Shown: piece after piece, positions 5,784 through 9,738 of the stretch
Layout: each line of letters starts with the position of its first letter
How positions within the stretch are numbered: the first letter of the stretch is position 1
DNA from: Anaerolinea sp.
Lineage (GTDB): Bacteria; Chloroflexota; Anaerolineae; Anaerolineales; Anaerolineaceae
Reading direction: 5' to 3'
DNA length: 9,738 bases
NCBI GenBank assembly: GCA_013824385.1
Contig: PNNU01000094.1
Span: forward strand, 1-9,738
Notes under the pieces: generated by a model
What the model saw: the letters and a program-made list of their open reading frames with translations, nothing else
The model's database searches: none
What the model was told of the DNA's origin: nothing
Program-made: the position numbers and the translations under genes

Positions 5784-6668
5784 GTGAAGTCAACCATGCA
5801 TGATTCCAGATCTATTTACAAGGCAAGGGTGGATGCCGTGATTATGTACATGCAAGACCACCTGCATGAAAAAATAATACTGGATGATCTGGCAAAAAGC
5901 GCCGGTTTTTCAGCGTTCCACTTTCACCGGTTGTTCTCTGCTATGATTGGAGAAACACCGCAGCAATTTTTGAATCGAGTGCGGCTGGAAAGAGCAGCAA
6001 ACATGCTCGTAAAGTATTCTGGTTATTCAATCACCCAGATCGCCATGAAATGCGGCTTTTCTTCTTCATCCGCTTTTGCACGTTCTTTTAAAAACCACTT
6101 TGGAATATCCGCCAATGAATATCGAAAGGCTGAAAATAAACCTGTTCCCGCTGAAGTGCGTGCTGAAGATATCTATCTGAAGGAACCTCCACAGATCAAA
6201 GTAGAAATTCGCAAGGTTCCACTCTGGAATTTGATTTATGTTTCAATCCTGAAGGGGTACAAAATTGAATTAATATGTAAAGGGTGGGATGAGCTTTTTC
6301 GTTGGGCAACGGCACACGATTTAATCACGAAAGAAACCCGCGTATTGGGAATTTCCTATGATGATCCGCTCATTACCCCTCCTGATAAATGCAGGTACCA
6401 TGCCTGTCTTTCAATTGCTAAAGAGATTTCTCCGCAACCACCGATTGGATTTATGCAGTTGACTGGCTCAAAGTGTGTTGTGGTGCACGTTACTTGCATG
6501 TTGGAAGAAATCCAGGGAGTTTATATGTATCTCTACCGTGATTGGCTGTTTGATAGCGGGTTTCAGCCAGCAGATTTACCGCCATACGAGATCTATCTTT
6601 CCACGCCTGAAACAAACCCGGAGGGGAAATTCGAGATGGAAATTTATATCCCTATCGTTCCGCTGTAA
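5784..6668 (+). CDS. AraC-family transcription regulator with GyrI-like effector-binding domain
   Basis: 294 residues. The N-terminal 110 residues hold the two helix-turn-helix motifs of AraC/XylS regulators: the first in LDDLAKSAGFSAFHFHRLF (33-51), the second in ITQIAMKCGFSSSSAFARSF (83-102), followed by FGISANEYRK (106-115). Residues about 137-292 match the GyrI-like/AraC effector-binding domain, ending in the characteristic FEMEIYIPI strand. This order (HTH first, ligand domain last) is that of Rob/SoxS-like and BmrR-related one-component regulators, which usually sense hydrophobic or cationic small molecules; the ligand here is unknown. I keep the GTG start at 5784 because AAAGG (5771-5775) lies 8 bases before it; ATG 5796 is the alternative and loses four residues. 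It is 44 bases after the membrane protein and 93 bases before the C45-type hydrolase, so it may regulate its own gene set. Confidence 0.93.
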   Translation: MKSTMHDSRSIYKARVDAVIMYMQDHLHEKIILDDLAKSAGFSAFHFHRLFSAMIGETPQQFLNRVRLERAANMLVKYSGYSITQIAMKCGFSSSSAFARSFKNHFGISANEYRKAENKPVPAEVRAEDIYLKEPPQIKVEIRKVPLWNLIYVSILKGYKIELICKGWDELFRWATAHDLITKETRVLGISYDDPLITPPDKCRYHACLSIAKEISPQPPIGFMQLTGSKCVVVHVTCMLEEIQGVYMYLYRDWLFDSGFQPADLPPYEIYLSTPETNPEGKFEMEIYIPIVPL

Positions 6669-6751
6669 ATAGCAAGATTTGTAAAGTAGAGGGCAAGCAG
6701 TGCAAAGCAATTATTGTGCCGAAAGAGTATCCTAAGATCATTCAAAATCAT

Positions 6752-6756
6752 GGAGG
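6752..6756 (+). promoter_or_regulatory. Ribosome-binding site that decides the C45 hydrolase start
   Basis: GGAGG lies 5 bases before ATG 6762. Earlier in-frame starts (TTG 6714, ATG 6750) have no comparable site, and ATG 6750 overlaps this one, so 6762 is preferred. Confidence 0.75.
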
Positions 6757-6761
6757 ATCTG

Positions 6762-7880
6762 ATGGCTCAAAAGCGGCAAGTCGTATTTCAACACATTCAC
6801 TTAAAAGGTGAACCGTACAAAATAGGTAGAATCCAGGCGGAAGCGGTGAAACACATTCCGCAATTCGTGGGGTTTCTGGGTTCAGGCGCCGGAAAATTTT
6901 CTGAGGAACAATTCAAACAGGTTTCGTCACAAATGGAATCATTCATCCCGGGGATTAATGAGGAAATGAGGGGTTTTGCTGATGGTGTGGGAATTCCGCT
7001 AGAAAGCCTGGTATATTATGCCTACACATATCTACCAAAAGGCAGATGCAGTCAGTTTGCACTGCTTCCTTCTCGCACAGAAGGTGGAAAAACACTGGTT
7101 GGTCGAAGTTATGAGTTTGGCGTTGATACTGAGGATTTACGACTGTGCACCATGCATGTGGATAAAAAATATTCATTTATCGGATCATCGTTAATTTTCT
7201 TTGGATTTACTGAGGGAATGAATGAGCATGGTTTGGTAATTTCTCAGACGGCTGGCGGGATGCCAGTTGGGCTTGAGGCAGGCATGCGAGCTCCGATTGA
7301 TGATGGTTTTCAGTTTTGGTTTGTGATTAGGGCGGTTCTTGAACGCTGTAAAACAGTGGATGAGGCCATTCGCTTAATTAATGAGATTCCGATGTGTGGA
7401 AATCCGATTTTGCTTGTGGCAGATAAATCTGGCGAAGCAGCTTTGATTGAGGTGTTTGGCTCCCATAAAGCGGTGAAGAGAATTAATACCAAAAGCGCTG
7501 AACAAATGATCAGTTCAACCAATCACTATACCCTGCCAGAAATGACTCAGTATCGCGACCCGGTATGGGTAAACTCACAAACCCGGTTCGACACGATTCA
7601 ATCACGTCTGGGTGATAAACAAAAGGTAAGCAAGCAAGACATCAAGTCACTTTTGTCAGACGAGTATCCAATGGGTTTGGCTTGTCATTTTTATGAGGAA
7701 TGGTTTGGAACACTAAGATCAATGATCTTTGACCCTCAAGTTGGAGAAGTTGATATGTGTTTTGGATCTCCGGTGGGTGGTGCCTGGTATCGCATCGGGT
7801 TCGATACACCGATGGGCAGCTATCCGATTCAGTTGCCGTTGAAGAAGATGCCGCCAGATTTTATGGCAATAATTGAATAA
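6762..7880 (+). CDS. C45-family acyltransferase/amidohydrolase (isopenicillin N acyltransferase-like Ntn hydrolase)
   Basis: 372 residues from ATG 6762. The protein fits the acyl-CoA:6-aminopenicillanate acyltransferase/peptidase C45 family (PF03417), whose members are Ntn hydrolases that cut themselves before a cysteine, freeing it as the N-terminal nucleophile. The candidate nucleophile is Cys96 in GRCSQFAL. It is followed by a GKTLVGRSYEF strand pair, GMNEHGL (152-158, with the conserved Asn154), the ISQTAGG segment, and STNHY (252-256, Asn254). The pro-part of about 95 residues and the total length resemble fungal isopenicillin N acyltransferase (about 357 residues). Bacterial relatives usually cleave linear amides or N-acyl amino acids; there is no penicillin context here, so beta-lactam chemistry is not implied. 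No signal peptide is evident, so a cytoplasmic location is likely. It is the last gene before a strong terminator and lies just after an AraC-type regulator that may control it. Family confident, substrate unknown. Confidence 0.88.
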   Translation: MAQKRQVVFQHIHLKGEPYKIGRIQAEAVKHIPQFVGFLGSGAGKFSEEQFKQVSSQMESFIPGINEEMRGFADGVGIPLESLVYYAYTYLPKGRCSQFALLPSRTEGGKTLVGRSYEFGVDTEDLRLCTMHVDKKYSFIGSSLIFFGFTEGMNEHGLVISQTAGGMPVGLEAGMRAPIDDGFQFWFVIRAVLERCKTVDEAIRLINEIPMCGNPILLVADKSGEAALIEVFGSHKAVKRINTKSAEQMISSTNHYTLPEMTQYRDPVWVNSQTRFDTIQSRLGDKQKVSKQDIKSLLSDEYPMGLACHFYEEWFGTLRSMIFDPQVGEVDMCFGSPVGGAWYRIGFDTPMGSYPIQLPLKKMPPDFMAIIE

Positions 7881-7903
7881 AATCATGTGAAAACGGTACT
7901 GTA

Positions 7904-7943
7904 AACCGGGGTGGGTTCAATTATGAATCCACCCCGGTTTTTT
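7904..7943 (+). terminator. Strong rho-independent terminator after the C45 hydrolase
   Basis: A 16-bp stem (7904-7919 with 7924-7939, one G-T pair) has a 4-nt loop and a GGGGTGG core, and runs directly into a T-rich tract (six T from 7938, then TTCTTCTCC-like pyrimidines after a C). It starts 24 bases after the stop codon and closes the gene set that begins at 4341. The opposite strand has no T run at the stem's other end, so the action is one-directional. Confidence 0.93.
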
Positions 7944-8002
7944 CTTCTCCATTTTTCAAACATCAGATTCGAAGAGAGGTTTTGTGTTTTATGGCATAAT
8001 TG

Positions 8003-8031
8003 TTGTTCAAGAAAAAAGGACTTAATAATAT
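8003..8031 (+). promoter_or_regulatory. Weak candidate promoter of the serine/threonine dehydratase
   Basis: TTGTTC (8003-8008) and TAATAT (8026-8031) are 17 bases apart, within an AT-rich run between the upstream terminator and the dehydratase start. Matches are only 3/6 and 4/6, but some promoter must lie in this 120-base stretch because a strong terminator precedes it. Confidence 0.3.
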
Positions 8032-8064
8032 TTTTTATAAGAACAGGTAGCTAAGCGATTTTTC

Positions 8065-8982
8065 ATGAAACAACTACACAATGAAACACCATTAATTGAA
8101 TCGCGAGCCATGAGTTTGCAGACTGGGCGTTCGATTTGGCTTAAGGTTGAAGCCGTGCAGCCTTCAGGTTCATTTAAAATTCGAGGGGTTGGATATGCCT
8201 GTCAGGAATACGCCCGCAGCGGAGCAACGCGATTTATTTCATCCTCGGGCGGTAATGCCGGTATTGCTGTGGCTTATGCTGGACGGCATCTCTCCATGCC
8301 AGTGGTGGTGGTTGTTCCTGAAACCACTACGGAACGCGCAAAGAATCTTATCCTTCAGGAAGGCGCAGAAGTGATCGTGCACGGCGCTTCCTGGCAGGAT
8401 GCAAACGCATTGGCATTGTCGATGGTCAAAGAAAGTGACGCGTTTATCCACCCATTCGATAATCCGCTGCTCTGGCAGGGGCATTCGACATTGATTGATG
8501 AGGTTGTGAAGGCAGAAGTCAAACCAGATGTTATTGTCCTCTCAGTTGGTGGTGGTGGATTGTTGTGCGGAGTGATGGAAGGGTTACACAAGAACCGCTG
8601 GCAGGATGTTCCTGTCATTACAGTGGAGACCAGTGGAGCGGATTCGTTCGCACAATCCGTAGCTGCAAATAGGCTGGTGGAACTGCCCGCTATCACCAGT
8701 ATCGCAACATCGCTCGGCGCGCGCAAGGTGAGTGAATGTGCATTTGAATGGACCAGGAAACATTCCATTACACCACTGGTGGTCTCAGATCAAGAGGCTG
8801 TGGCAGCTTGCCAAAGATTTATCGAAGATCACCGATTGGTGGTGGAACCGGCTTGCGGCGCGGCACTGGCAGCGGTCTATGGGCAAGCGAAAGAAATCGA
8901 ACCCTACCAAACAGTGTTGGTCATTGTTTGCGGTGGGGTAGGGGTTTCTGTGGACCAATTACAAAAATGGTCAAAGCCTTAG
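8065..8982 (+). CDS. PLP-dependent L-serine/L-threonine dehydratase (animal serine dehydratase-like)
   Basis: 305 residues of fold-type II PLP enzyme. It should convert L-serine to pyruvate and ammonia and L-threonine to 2-oxobutyrate in the cytoplasm. PSGSFKIRG (33-41) holds the Schiff-base Lys38; SSGGNAG (60-66) binds the substrate carboxylate; SVGGGGLLCG (160-169) is the phosphate loop; EPACGAALAAVYG (261-273) and VCGG (288-291) line the cofactor ring. These blocks and the PFDNPLLWQGH segment (130-140) are very close to mammalian serine dehydratase. Length is about that of mammalian SDS and lacks the C-terminal ACT domain of biosynthetic IlvA, arguing for a catabolic enzyme. Position 62 is Gly, as in the mammalian serine dehydratase-like paralogue, where SDS has Ala. 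The ribosome-binding site is poor: the nearest AGG is 17 bases before ATG 8065, so translation may be weak or the true start unusual. It sits alone between two terminators. Confidence 0.92.
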   Translation: MKQLHNETPLIESRAMSLQTGRSIWLKVEAVQPSGSFKIRGVGYACQEYARSGATRFISSSGGNAGIAVAYAGRHLSMPVVVVVPETTTERAKNLILQEGAEVIVHGASWQDANALALSMVKESDAFIHPFDNPLLWQGHSTLIDEVVKAEVKPDVIVLSVGGGGLLCGVMEGLHKNRWQDVPVITVETSGADSFAQSVAANRLVELPAITSIATSLGARKVSECAFEWTRKHSITPLVVSDQEAVAACQRFIEDHRLVVEPACGAALAAVYGQAKEIEPYQTVLVIVCGGVGVSVDQLQKWSKP

Positions 8983-9018
8983 TTATTCGGTTGATAAATT
9001 CAGATTCTATTTTTAGTG

Positions 9019-9047
9019 CTCTTCAGATTTGAAGGGTACTTTTTTTT
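9019..9047 (+). terminator. Rho-independent terminator after the dehydratase
   Basis: A 7-bp stem (9019-9025 with 9030-9036, one T-G pair) closes over the 4-nt loop GATT and is followed after three bases by eight T residues (9040-9047). It begins 37 bases after the dehydratase stop and separates it from the next gene. Confidence 0.65.
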
Positions 9048-9055
9048 ATAAAACG

Positions 9056-9061
9056 TATAAT
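9056..9061 (+). promoter_or_regulatory. Consensus -10 element upstream of the DUF998 gene
   Basis: TATAAT, a perfect -10 hexamer, lies 36 bases before the ATG at 9098 and just after the preceding terminator. No good -35 is seen at 16-18 bases; TTGAAG at 9029-9034 is 21 bases away and sits inside the terminator stem. A promoter here is likely from position, but only half of it is recognisable. Confidence 0.4.
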
Positions 9062-9097
9062 TAGTTCAAGGTTGACTAGATTTGTTGCGGAGGATTT

Positions 9098-9738
9098 ATG
9101 ATTTATTCAATATTGAGTATTGTTGCCCTGGTGTTTGCTTTACTATTTATTTTATCGGTCGCCGTGCTGCATTTTCTCGAGCCGGAGTTTGATCCCAAGT
9201 GGCGTATGATCAGCGAGTACGAGATCGGCAAGTACGGCTATCTGATGCAGGGTGCCTTCTTTGCGTGGGGGGCCAGTGTGCTCTTTATGTTGATCGTGAC
9301 TTGGCGTTTTGTCGGTACTGCAGGCGGAATTATCGGCTGGGTTTGGTTCATCATTATTGTGCTGGCGTTGATTGGCGCAGGCATCTTCAAGACTAATGCG
9401 ATTACGGATAATTCGACCAGCCGGGATAATACGATCCATACGCTGTGCGGCGCACTTGTTATTTTGACCTTTCCCATCGCCTCAACCCTGGTTGCCAACG
9501 CCTTGCTGCGCAGCCCCTTCTGGGAACCTTACACCCTGGCTGTGTTCAATTTCACCTTGCTGAACTGGCTGGGCATGATCGGATTTTTCGGCTCTATCCT
9601 CTGGTCGCGGAAGAAGGATCCAAGCGCCGGGCGGGTTGGACCGAATGTGCTGCTGGGTTGGCCGAACCGCATCATGGTGCTGCTCTATAATGTCTGGGTG
9701 ATCATGCTGGCGGTGTGCGTCATCCAAATGATGAAATA
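9098..9738 (+). CDS. DUF998 family six-helix membrane protein (3' end at window edge)
   Basis: 213 full codons are present from ATG 9098, and the window ends on 'TA' of the next codon, which could be the stop or a Tyr; family length (about 200-220) favours a stop. The protein fits DUF998 (PF06197): a first membrane helix (3-24) ending in LHFLEPEFDP, then the family's SEYEIGKYG motif (39-47), followed by helices near 48-68, 78-96, 113-136, 147-169 and 190-211. A polar loop (FKTNAITDNSTSRDNTIH, 97-114) lies where relatives carry a conserved 'FPTD...HG' loop before the fourth helix. The family is of unknown function. The start is secure: GGAGG (9089-9093) is 4 bases before ATG. Its GC content is clearly higher than that of the kinase gene (several 60-base stretches near 55-63%). 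Confidence 0.85.
   Translation, partial: MIYSILSIVALVFALLFILSVAVLHFLEPEFDPKWRMISEYEIGKYGYLMQGAFFAWGASVLFMLIVTWRFVGTAGGIIGWVWFIIIVLALIGAGIFKTNAITDNSTSRDNTIHTLCGALVILTFPIASTLVANALLRSPFWEPYTLAVFNFTLLNWLGMIGFFGSILWSRKKDPSAGRVGPNVLLGWPNRIMVLLYNVWVIMLAVCVIQMMK

Noticed and set aside
5750..5803. 17-codon open frame (ATG 5750) just before the AraC-type gene, ending over its alternative start
   Set aside because: It is too short, has only a GGTG-like ribosome-binding match and no repeated codon that would suggest an attenuator leader; chance is likely.
6669..6806. Open stretch in a third frame across the AraC/C45 spacer into the C45 gene
   Set aside because: It has no start codon with a ribosome-binding site, no family resemblance and overlaps the well-supported C45 start.
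8355..8768. 137-residue open frame on the minus strand inside the dehydratase gene
   Set aside because: It is fully antisense to a strongly conserved enzyme, low-complexity (Ser/Thr/Pro rich) with no recognisable family, and has no ribosome-binding site of note.
9152..9727. Several minus-strand and alternative-frame open frames in the last 600 bases
   Set aside because: The GC-rich DUF998 coding frame leaves antisense frames open by codon bias; none shows a motif or start signal.
1..9738. CRISPR array, tRNA, rRNA, insertion sequence, phage or origin signals
   Set aside because: No regularly spaced direct repeats, tRNA-like cloverleaf, transposase-like frame with terminal repeats or dnaA-box cluster was seen when reading both strands.

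Overview
The window looks like a bacterial chromosome segment. It has Shine-Dalgarno-led genes, rho-independent terminators and short intergenic gaps, with no rRNA, tRNA, transposase, phage gene or CRISPR array that I can see. The mix of genes (FGGY kinase with a LuxR-type tail, AraC/GyrI-like regulator, DUF1697, TfoX-N, DUF998, C45 acyltransferase-like hydrolase) would suit a metabolically versatile soil or sediment bacterium. Chloroflexota (Anaerolineae) is my guess from gene style only and is not proven by the sequence.

Layout. The first 168 bases hold the end of a plus-strand gene that may be a medium-chain dehydrogenase tail. A minus-strand half follows (193-4135). It has a membrane-anchored alpha/beta hydrolase with a large polytopic C-terminal half (243-2060), closed by a clear terminator at 193-224. 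Upstream of it is the most unusual gene of the window: a glycerol-kinase-like FGGY kinase with a LuxR/GerE helix-turn-helix fused to its C-terminus (2385-4124). A roughly 216-bp AT-rich divergent intergenic region (4125-4340) carries inverted repeats and a good plus-strand promoter candidate.

The right half is all plus strand. DUF1697 (4341-4880), a TfoX N-terminal-domain protein (4960-5289), an unrecognised two-helix membrane protein (5299-5739), an AraC regulator with a GyrI-like effector domain (5784-6668) and a C45/penicillin acyltransferase-like Ntn hydrolase (6762-7880) follow one another without an internal terminator. They end at a 16-bp-stem terminator (7904-7943), so they could form one transcription unit. 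A separate unit carries a PLP-dependent serine/threonine dehydratase strikingly like animal serine dehydratase (8065-8982), with its own terminator. Last is a DUF998 six-helix membrane protein (9098 to the window edge) that lacks at most its final base or bases.

How the genes work together. No single pathway links them. The kinase fusion is the strongest candidate for something undescribed. It joins a sugar/polyol kinase fold to a DNA-binding domain in one continuous reading frame, two substrate-contact residues of classical glycerol kinase are replaced, and its upstream region contains an inverted repeat that could be an operator. By analogy with ROK-family kinase/repressors it may act as a metabolite-sensing transcription factor, an enzyme, or both. 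That is inference.
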